14,290 nt of DNA from Rhodospirillales bacterium (lineage in GTDB: Bacteria > Pseudomonadota > Alphaproteobacteria > Acetobacterales > Acetobacteraceae), in the NCBI GenBank assembly GCA_018971905.1, contig JAGWZS010000019.1, forward strand, positions 1-14,290, written 5' to 3'. Shown here piece after piece: positions 1-7,979 of the stretch. The notes beneath the pieces are model-generated. The model worked only from the letters and a program-made list of their open reading frames with translations. It was not told where the DNA came from and ran no database searches. A program made the position numbers and the translations under genes. The stretch's first letter is position 1, and each line of letters starts with the position of its first letter.

Positions 1-1
1 A

Positions 2-154
2 GCCGCACAGCGGCAAAAACTTTTGCCACCCTTGCGCGAGGCGTTGACGCGCGACCCGCTTTCCCCAAATCTGCTCGGCATTTCGCACCTCGGCTTTGCC
101 GAGATCAACCGGCGGCGCATCCGCCCGCCATTGCACGAGATTTTGAACGGATGA
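2..154 (+). CDS. Ribonuclease E/G family protein, C-terminal end (partial)
   Basis: Only the last 50 residues are in the window; the gene begins upstream. The visible tail has the pattern seen at the end of RNase E/G catalytic regions: a leucine/proline-rich stretch, then LLGISHLGFAEINRRRIRPP and a short LHEIL end. RNase E/G proteins are endoribonucleases that process rRNA and decay mRNA. This copy ends right after the catalytic region with no long C-terminal scaffold, so it resembles the short RNase G form. The stop overlaps the yacG start as ATGA, implying translational coupling. An RNase E/G gene next to yacG is a familiar alphaproteobacterial arrangement (family knowledge). The identification rests on a short piece. 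Confidence 0.75.
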   Translation, partial: AAQRQKLLPPLREALTRDPLSPNLLGISHLGFAEINRRRIRPPLHEILNG

Positions 155-306
155 AATGCCCCCTTTGCGGCAAGCCGGCCGACCCTGAGCATAAGCCCTT
201 TTGTTCCCGCCGCTGCGCCGACATCGACCTCGGGCGCTGGCTGAACGACAGCTACAAGCTGCCCGCACCGTTAGAGGACGACAACGACGAGGGCGAGGCG
301 GAATAA
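151..306 (+). CDS. yacG: DNA gyrase inhibitor / zinc-binding protein YacG
   Basis: A 51-residue protein with the YacG zinc-ribbon signature: CPLC (Cys3, Cys6) and CSRRC (Cys18, Cys22) supply the four zinc ligands, followed by the family hallmark ADIDLGRWL and a short acidic tail (EDDNDEGEAE). In E. coli YacG binds GyrB and inhibits gyrase (established); the alphaproteobacterial role is assumed to be similar. The length fits the family (about 50-65 residues). The start is fixed by the ATGA overlap with the upstream ribonuclease stop, so the two are probably co-translated. It converges with the exporter gene, with 12 nt between the stops and no evident terminator. Confidence 0.93.
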   Translation: MKCPLCGKPADPEHKPFCSRRCADIDLGRWLNDSYKLPAPLEDDNDEGEAE

Positions 307-318
307 TCTCCCCTGCCC

Positions 319-1221
319 TCAGCCCCTGTGCTGGGCAATGAATACCGAGCCCAGGATCATCACCCCGCCAGCCAGTTCTGCCAGGGTCAATGGCTCACCC
401 AGCAGCCAAAACCCGCCCAGCGCACTGAACACCGGCAACAGATACAGGAACCAGCTGGCACTTTGCGCGCCCAGCAGCGCAACGCCCTTGTTCCAGGCGA
501 TCAACGCCACCACTGAAATGCCAATGCTCATGAACAGCATCAGCTGCCATTCCCGCCAGGGCATTGCCGCCATCATCTGCCTCAGGCCGGGCCCGCCCGC
601 GGCAAGCAGCGGCAGTGTGCCTAAAAACATCGTCACCGCCGAGCTTTGCAGCGCGCCATGCTTTCTGATGAGCGGTGGAATGGCCACGCAATAAACCGCC
701 CAGCCAAATGCCCCCAGAAGCAGCAGCAATATGCCGCGCAGATCGCCCTCGGCGGGGCCGGCGGAACCGGCCAGCAGCACAATGCCACCCACGCCAAGCA
801 AGGCAGCGAGAATACTCCGCCCGCTCGGCGCCCGGCGCGCCAACAGGCAGGACAGCAGCAGGATCATCAGCGACTCAGACGCGTTGATCAGCCCTGTCAT
901 CCCGGCGGAAACCGTCCGCGCCGCCACGCCGCCAAGCAGGTTATAACCTGCCACGCCCGCCAGCCCGCAAAAGCCGCCACGCAGCCAGTCCTGGCCTGAC
1001 CACCGCCGCATGGCCCCCGCCACCCCGGGCAAAAAACAAATAGAGGCAATGGCATAGCGTAATGCCATATAGGTCGCGCCGGGCATCGCCAGATGGCTGC
1101 TGCCGATGAAATAGCGGTTGCCAACGGGTGCCATTCCCCACAGCACCACCGATGCCAGCACAAGCAAAAACGCCCGCACCCGAGGGGCGAAAAACCGGCT
1201 GGAAACGACTGACAGGCTCAT
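319..1221 (-). CDS. DMT superfamily (EamA) transporter
   Basis: About 300 residues, almost entirely hydrophobic segments, with two EamA-like halves (roughly residues 18-135 and 160-295) and about ten membrane helices. The second half ends in the typical pattern: a proline-bearing helix (YLLPVFSALGGFWLLGEPLT) then a glycine-rich last helix. EamA proteins are inner-membrane carriers, often exporting amino acids or metabolites; the substrate cannot be read from sequence. I chose the ATG at 1219-1221 because the frame extends upstream to 1320 only by running up to the pgk terminator and adding 33 polar residues unlike a family N-terminus. Shine-Dalgarno match is weak. It lies downstream of pgk on the same strand but behind a terminator, so it is probably a separate transcript or fed by readthrough. 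Confidence 0.85.
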   Translation of the reverse strand: MSLSVVSSRFFAPRVRAFLLVLASVVLWGMAPVGNRYFIGSSHLAMPGATYMALRYAIASICFLPGVAGAMRRWSGQDWLRGGFCGLAGVAGYNLLGGVAARTVSAGMTGLINASESLMILLLSCLLARRAPSGRSILAALLGVGGIVLLAGSAGPAEGDLRGILLLLLGAFGWAVYCVAIPPLIRKHGALQSSAVTMFLGTLPLLAAGGPGLRQMMAAMPWREWQLMLFMSIGISVVALIAWNKGVALLGAQSASWFLYLLPVFSALGGFWLLGEPLTLAELAGGVMILGSVFIAQHRG

Positions 1222-1322
1222 GCACGCCGCCGCGGAGAATGAGGAAACAGGTGGTTGAACTAACCGCCCCCCGCTCCGCCGTCCATCCACGCCAGACGCT
1301 GGGCAAATATGCGCGCGCAAGG

Positions 1323-1354
1323 AAAAAGCCGCCCTCCCGGAGGAAAGCGGCTTT
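1323..1354 (-). terminator. Rho-independent terminator of the tkt-gap-pgk operon
   Basis: Inverted repeat AAAGCCGC / GCGGCTTT with an inner CCTCC / GGAGG pairing. On the minus strand it is followed by a run of five T. It begins 6 nt past the pgk stop, so it closes the carbon operon. Confidence 0.85.
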
Positions 1355-1360
1355 GCAAGC

Positions 1361-2566
1361 TCAACCGAGGTTGGAGAACCCCTTGCTCAGCACTTCCACG
1401 CCCGGGAGAATCTTGCCTTCCATCCATTCCAGGAAGGCGCCACCCGCAGAAGAAAGATAGGTCAGCTCGTGGTGCACTCCGGCCAGCTTCAGGGCCGAGA
1501 CGGTATCGCCGCCGCCGCCCACCGAGATCACCTTGCCTGCCTTCGTGGCCGCGGCAATCGCCTGGGCCAGGGTGTTGGTGGAGGCATCAAACGGCTTGGT
1601 CTCAAACGCGCCAAGCGGGCCGTTCCAGATAATCGTCTTAATCTCCGGCAGACGATGAATGAACGCATCAACCGTCGCGGGCCCCACATCCAGCGCCATG
1701 GCGCCGGGCGGTATCGCATCCACCTTCACCACATGGGTGGGGGCGTTGGCTTCGAATCTCTCGGCCACCACCACATCCAGCGGCAGCAGAATCTCGCAGC
1801 CCTTGGCTGCGGCGGTTTTCATAATCTCCAGCGCGGTGCCATGCAGCTCGGCCTCCTGCAAGGATTTGCCAACCTTATACCCCTGCGCGGCCAGGAAGGT
1901 GTTGGCCATGGCGCCGCCAATCACCAGAATATCCACCTTGGCGACAAGATTGTTCAGCAGCTCAAGCTTGGTGGAAATCTTGGACCCCGCGACAATGGCC
2001 GCCACCGGGCGCTGCGGGTTACCCAGTGCCTTTTCCAGCGCGTGCAACTCCGCCTGCATCAACCGCCCGGCAAAAGAAGGCAGATGCCGCGCCACACCCT
2101 CAGTGCTGGCATGGGCGCGGTGCGCAACAGAGAAAGCGTCGTTGACGTAAATATCGGCCAGCTTTGCCAAAGCCGCGGCGAATGCGGGGTCATTCGTCTC
2201 CTCACCCGCATGGAAGCGGGTATTCTCCAGCACCAGCACATCGCCATTGTTCAGGCTGGCAACGGCATGTTCCGCTTCCGGGCCGATGCAGTCCGCCGCG
2301 AAGGCCACCGGCTTGCCGAGCACCTGGCCCAGCGATTCCGCAATCGGCTTCAGCGACATTTCCGGCACCACCTTGCCTTGCGGCCGGTCGAAATGGCTGA
2401 TGACGATGACCTTGGCGCCTTTATCCGCAAGCTCCTTGATGGTCGGCAACAGGCGCTCAAGGCGGGTGGCGTCGGTTACCGCCCCGCCCCGTACCGGCAC
2501 ATTCAAATCGGCACGGAGCAGCACACGCTGCCCCGCGACGTTCACATCATCAAGGGTTCTGCTCAT
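1361..2566 (-). CDS. pgk: Phosphoglycerate kinase
   Basis: Cytosolic enzyme interconverting 1,3-bisphosphoglycerate + ADP and 3-phosphoglycerate + ATP, used in glycolysis, gluconeogenesis and any Calvin cycle. 401 residues, normal for the family. Visible motifs in order: RADLNVP near residue 18 (substrate Arg/Asp/Asn), SHFDRPQGK (alphaproteobacterial form of SHLGRP), [36 protein letters not shown], the [11 protein letters not shown] nucleotide-binding segment, and [11 protein letters not shown] near the end. The start at 2564-2566 overlaps the gap stop as ATGA; the frame stays open 17 codons further up inside gap, but those residues are not pgk-like. Last gene of the operon, followed at once by a hairpin terminator. 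Confidence 0.97.
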   Translation of the reverse strand: MSRTLDDVNVAGQRVLLRADLNVPVRGGAVTDATRLERLLPTIKELADKGAKVIVISHFDRPQGKVVPEMSLKPIAESLGQVLGKPVAFAADCIGPEAEHAVASLNNGDVLVLENTRFHAGEETNDPAFAAALAKLADIYVNDAFSVAHRAHASTEGVARHLPSFAGRLMQAELHALEKALGNPQRPVAAIVAGSKISTKLELLNNLVAKVDILVIGGAMANTFLAAQGYKVGKSLQEAELHGTALEIMKTAAAKGCEILLPLDVVVAERFEANAPTHVVKVDAIPPGAMALDVGPATVDAFIHRLPEIKTIIWNGPLGAFETKPFDASTNTLAQAIAAATKAGKVISVGGGGDTVSALKLAGVHHELTYLSSAGGAFLEWMEGKILPGVEVLSKGFSNLG

Positions 2567-3576
2567 AGCGCACCGAAATAGGCGGCGGTGTCGGACATGC
2601 GGCTGGAGAAGCCCCATTCATTGTCGTACCAGCCCATCACGCGGACGAGCCCTTTATCAACCACCGCGGTCTGCGGGGCATCGAAGGTGCAGGAGGCGGG
2701 CTGGTGGATGAAATCGGTGCTCACCAGGGCTTCGGTCGAATAATCCAGCACGCCCTTCAGCTCACCTTCGGCGGCGGCCTTCATCGCGGCATTCACCTCA
2801 TCCTTGGTCGCCTGCTTCTTCAGCACCACGTCGAAGGAGACGAGGGACACATCCGGCGTCGGCACACGGATCGAGGTGCCATCCAGCTTGCCAGCCAGCT
2901 CCGGCAGCACCAGGCCCACGGCCTTGGCCGCACCGGTGGAGGTCGGGATCATGGAAAGCGCGGCAGCACGGGCGCGGTGGCGGTCCTTGTGCAGGGTATC
3001 CACGGTTTTCTGGTCGCCGGTGTAGGAATGGATCGTCACCATATAGCCGCGCTCGATGCCAAACGCATCGTGCAGCACCTTGGCCATCGGCACCAGGCAG
3101 TTGGTGGTGCAGGAGGCGTTGGAGATCACCTCCATCTCCTTGGTCAGCGTCTTGTGGTTAACACCGTAAACGATGGTGGCATCCACGCCATCCGCCGGGG
3201 CGGAGACGATAACCTTGCGCGCACCGGCGGTCAGCAGCTGGGCGGCGGCCTCACGCTTGGTGAACAGGCCGGTGCATTCCATGGCAACATCGATGCCGGA
3301 CAGCGGCAGCTTGGCAGGGTCGCGCTCGGCCACCACTTTAATCGGCGCATAGGTGCGCCCGCCGCAGGTGATGACCAGGCTGTCGCCTTCAACCACCACA
3401 GTACCAGGGAAGCGGCCATGCACTGAATCATAACGGAGCAGATGCGCGTTGTCCTCAACCGATCCCAGATCGTTGATCAGCACCGGCACCACATCCGTGC
3501 GGCCGCTCTCGATCAGCGCGCGCAGCACCAGGCGGCCAATGCGGCCGAAGCCGTTGATCGCGATTTTCACAGCCAT
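2563..3576 (-). CDS. gap: Glyceraldehyde-3-phosphate dehydrogenase, type I
   Basis: Converts glyceraldehyde-3-phosphate, phosphate and NAD(P)+ to 1,3-bisphosphoglycerate, handing product to Pgk encoded next. 337 residues. N-terminal Rossmann fold with INGFGRIGR (8-16) and the dinucleotide Asp in LIND (Asp36). Catalytic Cys156 lies in SNASCTTNC and the partner His183 in [10 protein letters not shown]. The phosphate-binding loop [10 protein letters not shown] and the C-terminal [12 protein letters not shown] are intact. The segment after the active site reads [16 protein letters not shown] rather than the DGPS form of strictly NAD-dependent enzymes, so coenzyme preference is open. ATG is preceded by AAGGAA and lies 2 nt after the tkt stop. 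Confidence 0.97.
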   Translation of the reverse strand: MAVKIAINGFGRIGRLVLRALIESGRTDVVPVLINDLGSVEDNAHLLRYDSVHGRFPGTVVVEGDSLVITCGGRTYAPIKVVAERDPAKLPLSGIDVAMECTGLFTKREAAAQLLTAGARKVIVSAPADGVDATIVYGVNHKTLTKEMEVISNASCTTNCLVPMAKVLHDAFGIERGYMVTIHSYTGDQKTVDTLHKDRHRARAAALSMIPTSTGAAKAVGLVLPELAGKLDGTSIRVPTPDVSLVSFDVVLKKQATKDEVNAAMKAAAEGELKGVLDYSTEALVSTDFIHQPASCTFDAPQTAVVDKGLVRVMGWYDNEWGFSSRMSDTAAYFGAL

Positions 3577-3578
3577 TT

Positions 3579-5615
3579 TCAGTTTCCTTCTTGCTTAACC
3601 GCAGCCACGATCGCCGCTTCCGTAATGCCAAAATGCTCGTACAGGGTTTCCGCTGGGGCGCTAGCGCCAAAGCCTTCCATGCCGATGAAAATTCCGTCAG
3701 GCCCCAGCCAGCGTTCCCAGCCGAAACCGCAGGCGGCCTCCACACCGATGCGCAGGCCGGTGCCCAGAACCTCTTTTTGATACTCAGGCGCCTGCTGGGC
3801 GAACAGCTCGAAACAAGGGGCGGAAACCACCGCCACCTCAATGCCCTGCGCCGCCAGCGTCTTCTTCGCCCCCATGGCCAGAGACACTTCCGTGCCCGTG
3901 GCGATGATAGTGGCGGCACGTTTGCCGTTGGCTTCCGCCAGCACATAGGCGCCACGCGCGGTTTTGTTGCCATTGGCGGCATCGCGCAAGGCAGGCACGC
4001 CCTGGCGGGAAAGCACCAGCAGGCTCGGCCCCTTGGCGTTCTTGATCGCGATTTCCCAGGCTTCGGCTGTCTCAATGGCGTCCGCCGGGCGCAGCACCAG
4101 CAGGTTCGGCATGGCGCGCAGGCTGGCCAGATGCTCGATCGGCTGGTGGGTCGGCCCATCCTCACCCAGGCCGATGGAATCATGCGTCAGCACATGAATG
4201 GCGCGGGTGCCCATCAGCGCCGCGAGGCGAATGGCCGGGCGCATATAGTCTGAGAACACAAAGAACGTGCCGCCATAGGGAATGAGGCCGCCATGCAGGG
4301 CGATACCATTCATCGCCGCCGCCATGCCGAACTCGCGGATGCCGTAATAAATATAGCGGCCCGCGTAATGGCCGGGTGTTACATCGCCCATGCCATTGAT
4401 GAGCGTGAGGTTGGAGCCGGTGAGGTCCGCCGAGCCGCCAACCAGCTCCGGCACCGCCTGCACCAGCACCTCCAGCGCCTTTTGGCTGGATTGCCGGGTG
4501 GCGAGCTTTGGCTTGGTTTCGGCCAGGCTGGCTTTGTAGGCACTCATTGCCTCGGCCCAACCTTCCGGCAGCTTGCCGGTCATCACACGCTCGAACTCAG
4601 CACGCATCGGGTGCTTGGCCAGGCGTTTCAGCCAGGCGCGGCGGGTGGAAGCGCCGCGGGCGCCTGCCTCACGCCAGGGGGCGTAAATGTCTTCCGGCAC
4701 CACGAAGGGCAGATGGTTCCAGCCCAGGGCCTTCTTTGCGCCCTCTGCTTCCACCCCGCCCAGAGCAGAGCCATGCACGCCTGCCGTGCCTGCCTTGGTG
4801 GGTGCTCCCAGCCCAATGATGGTTTTGCAGGCGATGATGGTGGGTTTGGTGGATTTCTGCGCGAAGGCCAGGGCAGCGGCCAGCTGTTCGAAATCATGCC
4901 CGTCTATCCGCCTTGTCGCCCAGCCATAGGCGGCGAAGCGCTTCAGCGTGTCCTCGGAGGTGGACATGGAAGTGGAGCCGTCGATCGAGATGGAATTATC
5001 GTCCCACAGTACGGTCAGCTTGTTGAGCTTCAGATGCCCGGCCAGGGCGGCGGCCTCGTGGGACACACCTTCCATCAGGCAGCCATCCCCCGCCACCACC
5101 CAGGTCCGGTGGTCCACCAGCGATTTGCCGAACTTGGCGGCAAGCATCCGCTCCGCCAGCGCCATGCCAACGGAGGTGGCAAAACCCTGGCCGAGCGGGC
5201 CGGTGGTCATCTCAATGGCGGGATGCTCATGATATTCCGGGTGCCCGGCGGCGGGCGAATGCAACTGGCGGAAGCTCTTCAGCTGCTCGATGCCCATGCC
5301 CTCATGGCCGGTAAGGTGCAGCAGCGCGTAGAGCAGCATGGAGCCATGCCCGGCGGAGAGCACGAAGCGGTCGCGGTCCCACCAATCGGGTGCGGCGGCG
5401 TCAAATTTCAGGAATTTACGGTAAAGCACCGTGGCGGCATCGGCCATGCCCATCGGCATACCGGGGTGGCCAGATTTGGCGGCCTCCACCGCATCGATCG
5501 CCAGGGCACGAATGGCATTCGCCATCATCCGGTCTTCGCCGGGCTGCTGGGCCAGAATTTCCGCCTGGCGCTTCAGCGCCGCCTCGTTGCCTGAATTACC
5601 CGCAATGCTCGCCAT
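3579..5615 (-). CDS. tkt: Transketolase
   Basis: Thiamine-diphosphate enzyme moving two-carbon units between sugar phosphates in the pentose phosphate pathway (and Calvin cycle if present). 678 residues, normal length. Substrate/ThDP histidines appear in SGHPGMPMG (His50), SAGHGSMLLY (His90) and the GPLGQG loop. The ThDP/Mg motif starts at GDG (176-178) and ends at Asn207 in WDDNSISIDG. The pyrimidine domain carries FFVFSDYMRPA and HDSIGLGEDGPTHQP. About 30 residues precede the usual ANAIRAL start; I keep the first ATG because GAGG lies about 12 nt upstream, though the Met pair at residues 30-31 is possible. First gene of the tkt-gap-pgk unit. A -10-like TATTAT sits about 33 nt upstream (plus strand 5648-5653). 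Confidence 0.97.
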   Translation of the reverse strand: MASIAGNSGNEAALKRQAEILAQQPGEDRMMANAIRALAIDAVEAAKSGHPGMPMGMADAATVLYRKFLKFDAAAPDWWDRDRFVLSAGHGSMLLYALLHLTGHEGMGIEQLKSFRQLHSPAAGHPEYHEHPAIEMTTGPLGQGFATSVGMALAERMLAAKFGKSLVDHRTWVVAGDGCLMEGVSHEAAALAGHLKLNKLTVLWDDNSISIDGSTSMSTSEDTLKRFAAYGWATRRIDGHDFEQLAAALAFAQKSTKPTIIACKTIIGLGAPTKAGTAGVHGSALGGVEAEGAKKALGWNHLPFVVPEDIYAPWREAGARGASTRRAWLKRLAKHPMRAEFERVMTGKLPEGWAEAMSAYKASLAETKPKLATRQSSQKALEVLVQAVPELVGGSADLTGSNLTLINGMGDVTPGHYAGRYIYYGIREFGMAAAMNGIALHGGLIPYGGTFFVFSDYMRPAIRLAALMGTRAIHVLTHDSIGLGEDGPTHQPIEHLASLRAMPNLLVLRPADAIETAEAWEIAIKNAKGPSLLVLSRQGVPALRDAANGNKTARGAYVLAEANGKRAATIIATGTEVSLAMGAKKTLAAQGIEVAVVSAPCFELFAQQAPEYQKEVLGTGLRIGVEAACGFGWERWLGPDGIFIGMEGFGASAPAETLYEHFGITEAAIVAAVKQEGN

Positions 5616-5647
5616 GTTGCCGCCAATCCTCGCTGATCGGCGTGTGC

Positions 5648-5653
5648 ATAATA
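5648..5653 (-). promoter_or_regulatory. Candidate -10 box for the tkt operon
   Basis: Minus-strand TATTAT (five of six to TATAAT), ending about 33 nt above the tkt start. The best -35-like word, TTGAAG, is only 14 nt away, too close for a standard promoter, so this is a weak call. A small inverted repeat CCCAGC / GCTGGG (5674-5695), without a T run, lies between this box and the haemoglobin stop. Confidence 0.3.
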
Positions 5654-5702
5654 CTACACGTGCCCATCTTCAACCCAGCGTAACGGAAGGCTGGGCTGCG
5701 GT

Positions 5703-6101
5703 TCAACGCCCGCGCCAAGCCATGGCCTCGGCCAGGCGGGAGAAGGCGTTGTCCATCTTGTGCTGCAATGCCTCGTCTGCCACCAGCCCCTCCATGGCCT
5801 GCCGCATGGTGGCAAGCCATTGCTCGGCAGTTTCTGGGGTAATGCCCAGGCCCGCGTGGCGAGACATAAGACAGAATCCACCACGTCTGGTCAGCCAATC
5901 GCGCGGGCCGCCGAGCCAAAGGCTCAGAAACCCGGCGAAATCCTCCCGCACCTGAGTAAGGTCGGGCGCGTGCATCGCCCGCAACGCCGCATAGGCCGGG
6001 TCACTCTCCATAATGTCGTAAAAACGTTGGGTCAGAGCCTGCACCCCTGCCTCGCCGCCCAGCCGGTCATAGGCTGTATCTTTATCCGTCTCGCCGTTCA
6101 T
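5703..6101 (-). CDS. Truncated haemoglobin (2-on-2 globin, group II-like)
   Basis: 132-residue haem protein. The N-terminal AYDRLGGEAGV and RFYDIM (Tyr28 as B10) open the fold; LSLWLGGPRDW, then SRHAGLGI carries the proximal haem His82 (F8), and EQWLATM supplies Trp95 (G8), which favours group II (GlbO-type). Such globins bind O2 or NO and are linked to low-oxygen life or nitrosative stress; the exact role here is unknown. The usual RGHP stretch before the proximal His is RGGF here. The start at 6099-6101 is chosen because AGGAAGG lies 7 nt upstream; the longer frame up to 6152 would consume the promoter and FNR-like box. Probably monocistronic, on the same strand as tkt but 87 nt before it. 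Confidence 0.9.
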   Translation of the reverse strand: MNGETDKDTAYDRLGGEAGVQALTQRFYDIMESDPAYAALRAMHAPDLTQVREDFAGFLSLWLGGPRDWLTRRGGFCLMSRHAGLGITPETAEQWLATMRQAMEGLVADEALQHKMDNAFSRLAEAMAWRGR

Positions 6102-6151
6102 CTTCCGCCCTTCCTGGAGCCGGATCACAGCAGAAGACTCCCGTCTTTCCA

Positions 6152-6165
6152 TTGATCCAGATCAT
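6152..6165 (-). promoter_or_regulatory. FNR/FixK-type box upstream of the globin gene
   Basis: Plus-strand TTGAT-CCAG-ATCAT matches TTGAT-N4-ATCAA in nine of ten defined positions. Its centre (6158.5) lies about 57 nt above the globin start. A class II layout (centre at -41.5) would put the -10 at 6129-6124, where the minus strand reads TGTGAT, and the RNA start near 6117, just above the AGGAAGG ribosome site. Oxygen- or NO-responsive control is an inference from this geometry. Confidence 0.6.
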
Positions 6166-6178
6166 GGCGGCGGGCAGC

Positions 6179-6207
6179 AAAAAACCCTCCCGGCGAAGCC
6201 AGGAGGG
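6179..6207 (-). terminator. Rho-independent terminator of the first ammonium transporter gene
   Basis: On the minus strand a CCCTCCTGG / CCGGGAGGG stem (one G-T pair) with a CTTCG loop is followed by a run of six T. It lies 26 nt past the transporter stop and separates it from the globin promoter. Confidence 0.92.
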
Positions 6208-6232
6208 CTCTGACATTCTCTACGGGAGAGAT

Positions 6233-7546
6233 TTAGCCGTGGGAGACGACCTCGCCGTGCTGGGTAATATCCAGCCCTTCGATCTCGTCTTCCTTGGTCA
6301 CGCGCAGACCCATGGTGAGGTCGATCAACTTCAGGATGATGTAGCTGACGACGGCGTCGTACACGATGGTGGTGATGATGCCCTCGAGCTGGATGAGAAC
6401 CTGACCGGGGTCACCCTCGATCAGGCCGGAGTGGCCACCAACAGCCTTCAGCGCAAACACGCCAGTGAGCAGCGCGCCCAGGATGCCGCCCAGGCCGTGC
6501 ACGCCCCAAACGTCCAGCGCATCGTCGTAACCGAACATGCTCTTGAAGCCGGTGACGCCCCAGAAGCAGACCACGCCCGCGGCAAGGCCAATCACCAGCG
6601 CGCCGCTAACTCCAACAAAGCCGCAAGCCGGGGTGATGGCAACGAGGCCGGCAACAGCACCGGAAACGCCACCCAGCATGCTGGGCTTGCCCTTCACCAT
6701 CCATTCCACAATCACCCAGGAAAGCACAGCCGCGGAGGTGGCAAGCTGGGTGTTGATGGCCGCCATGCCAGCCAAGCCACCGGCGGTGAGCGCGGAACCG
6801 GCATTGAAACCGAACCAGCCAACCCACAGCAGGGAGGCGCCGACCATGGTATAAGCCATGTTGGCAGGGGCCATGTTGTCACGCCCATAACCGGCGCGCT
6901 TGCCAACCATGATGGCGGCGATCAGGCCGGGCACGGCGCTGTCGATATGCACGACGGTGCCGCCCGCGAAATCCAGCACGCCCAAATTGGCGAGGAAGCC
7001 GCCCGGGCCCCAGACCATATGCGCGATCGGGCAATACACCGCGAGCAGCCAAATACCCACGAACACCATGGAGGAGGAGAACTTCAGCCGGTCAGCCGGG
7101 CCACCCAGGAACAGCGCCGGGGTGATGATGGCGAAGGTGCACTGGAAGAAGGCAAACACCGTTTCGGGGATGGTGCCGGAAAGGCCATTCAGCCCGGTGC
7201 CCATCAGCATCACGCGCGAGAAACCGCCAAACAGCGGCGCCAGCGGGCCAGACCCCTGGGTGAAGGCAAGGCTGTAACCAACGATGCACCACAGAACGGT
7301 AACCAGCGCCGTGGTGAAGAAGCACTGCATCAGCATCGCCAGCATGTTCTTCTTCCGCAGCAGGCCAGCGTAATACAAGGCCAGCCCCGGCACCGTCATC
7401 ATCAGCACGAGGGCGGAAGAGGTCAGCATCCAGGCCGTGTCGCCGGAGTTCAGGGTCGGGGCAGCGGTCTGCGCCATGGCGGGCGCGCAGCCGAACGCTG
7501 CCAGGCCGAGGCCTACAGGCACGCCTAAAAGGGATCGTTTCGTCAT
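6233..7546 (-). CDS. amtB: Ammonium transporter, AmtB type with signal peptide
   Basis: 437-residue inner-membrane channel-like transporter for ammonium. A cleavable signal peptide is visible (TKRS basic start, hydrophobic core, APAMAQ-TAAP cleavage region), then eleven membrane helices as in E. coli AmtB. Key sites: FFQCTFA (Phe gate), MVWGPGG (Trp179), LDFAGGTVVH (Asp192, His200), GWFGFNAGS (gate Phe and Ser) and GVHGLGGI (His350); the twin-His pore pair is present. The cytosolic tail GLRVTKEDEIEGLDITQHGE is the form that docks PII proteins. HIN after the first pore His is HID here. The start at 7544-7546 is preferred for its GAGG site and signal peptide; an ATG at 7562-7564 is possible. 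No glnK gene lies beside it. A sigma-54 promoter and NtrC site lie upstream. Confidence 0.95.
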   Translation of the reverse strand: MTKRSLLGVPVGLGLAAFGCAPAMAQTAAPTLNSGDTAWMLTSSALVLMMTVPGLALYYAGLLRKKNMLAMLMQCFFTTALVTVLWCIVGYSLAFTQGSGPLAPLFGGFSRVMLMGTGLNGLSGTIPETVFAFFQCTFAIITPALFLGGPADRLKFSSSMVFVGIWLLAVYCPIAHMVWGPGGFLANLGVLDFAGGTVVHIDSAVPGLIAAIMVGKRAGYGRDNMAPANMAYTMVGASLLWVGWFGFNAGSALTAGGLAGMAAINTQLATSAAVLSWVIVEWMVKGKPSMLGGVSGAVAGLVAITPACGFVGVSGALVIGLAAGVVCFWGVTGFKSMFGYDDALDVWGVHGLGGILGALLTGVFALKAVGGHSGLIEGDPGQVLIQLEGIITTIVYDAVVSYIILKLIDLTMGLRVTKEDEIEGLDITQHGEVVSHG

Positions 7547-7648
7547 CAAGTCCTCGTTCCTCATTGCGCCGCCTTGAAGGCCAGGAGCCCGAACAGGCCG
7601 GCAGCGCGTGATCATGAAAGCTCAGTGCATTACAAGCGCAGCAAGCAA

Positions 7649-7664
7649 AGCAAGGAGCATGCCA
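7649..7664 (-). promoter_or_regulatory. Sigma-54 (-24/-12) promoter for the left ammonium transporter gene
   Basis: Minus strand TGGCATGCTCCTTGCT matches TGGCACG-N4-TTGCW at all but one defined position, with GG-N10-GC spacing (GG 7663-7662, GC 7651-7650). Predicted RNA start is near 7638. Confidence 0.8.
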
Positions 7665-7756
7665 TCCACAAAAATAAAATCTTTCAGAAATTTTATCCGC
7701 TCAACCGCGGCATGGTGACGGCACGATAAAATTCTAGCCACGGCAATGGCGCACGT

Positions 7757-7773
7757 TGCACAACTTTTTTGCA
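7757..7773. promoter_or_regulatory. Second, weaker NtrC-like site overlapping the main one
   Basis: TGCAC-N7-TTGCA, one mismatch in the right arm, sharing its right edge with the left arm of the main palindrome. The word TTGCACAA occurs twice, 13 bp apart (7756 and 7769). Could seat a second dimer or be a remnant. Confidence 0.45.
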
Positions 7774-7786
7774 CAAAAATTGTGCA
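7770..7786. promoter_or_regulatory. NtrC enhancer palindrome
   Basis: TGCAC-N7-GTGCA, the same architecture as NtrC sites upstream of enterobacterial glnA. The symmetry extends to 9-bp arms (TTTGCACAA / TTGTGCAAA, 7768-7788). Its centre is about 140 bp above the predicted start of the left transporter gene and about 228 bp above that of the right one. Both distances suit enhancer action on sigma-54 promoters; the left fits better. Confidence 0.75.
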
Positions 7787-7979
7787 AATGTTTCCGCAAA
7801 GTCTCGGGATGCCCCCGCAAACCAGCCGGAGCGCACAGCCCTATTGTAGGCGAAGCAAGTTCATTTCCTTGTTTTTTGCTGTAATTTTGAGCGTCCGCCT
7901 ACAGGAAGCCCGGCCTTTTCGGCGCGCACGGCCGCGTGATGTCGCACTCGGGGCTGAACAATGCACGCCCCCTCAGCCA

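Noticed and set aside
1469..2581. Long plus-strand reading frame (370 codons) opposite pgk
   Set aside because: It is antisense to a certain pgk, is rich in Arg/Gln/His/Gly as expected for a GC-rich shadow frame, and shows no domain.
4293..5594. Long plus-strand reading frame (433 codons) opposite tkt
   Set aside because: Antisense shadow of transketolase with low-complexity composition and no motif.
6152..7528. Plus-strand frame of 458 codons opposite amtB
   Set aside because: Very rich in His/Gly/Gln/Ala, the mirror image of a hydrophobic membrane protein; begins inside the globin promoter.
7668..7733. IHF site in the AT-rich part of the amt region
   Set aside because: ATAAAAT words are repeated, but no match to WATCAA-N4-TTR was found.
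7747..7760. TGGCGCACGTTGCA as another sigma-54 promoter
   Set aside because: GG and GC are only 8 nt apart; the 10-nt spacing required is not met.
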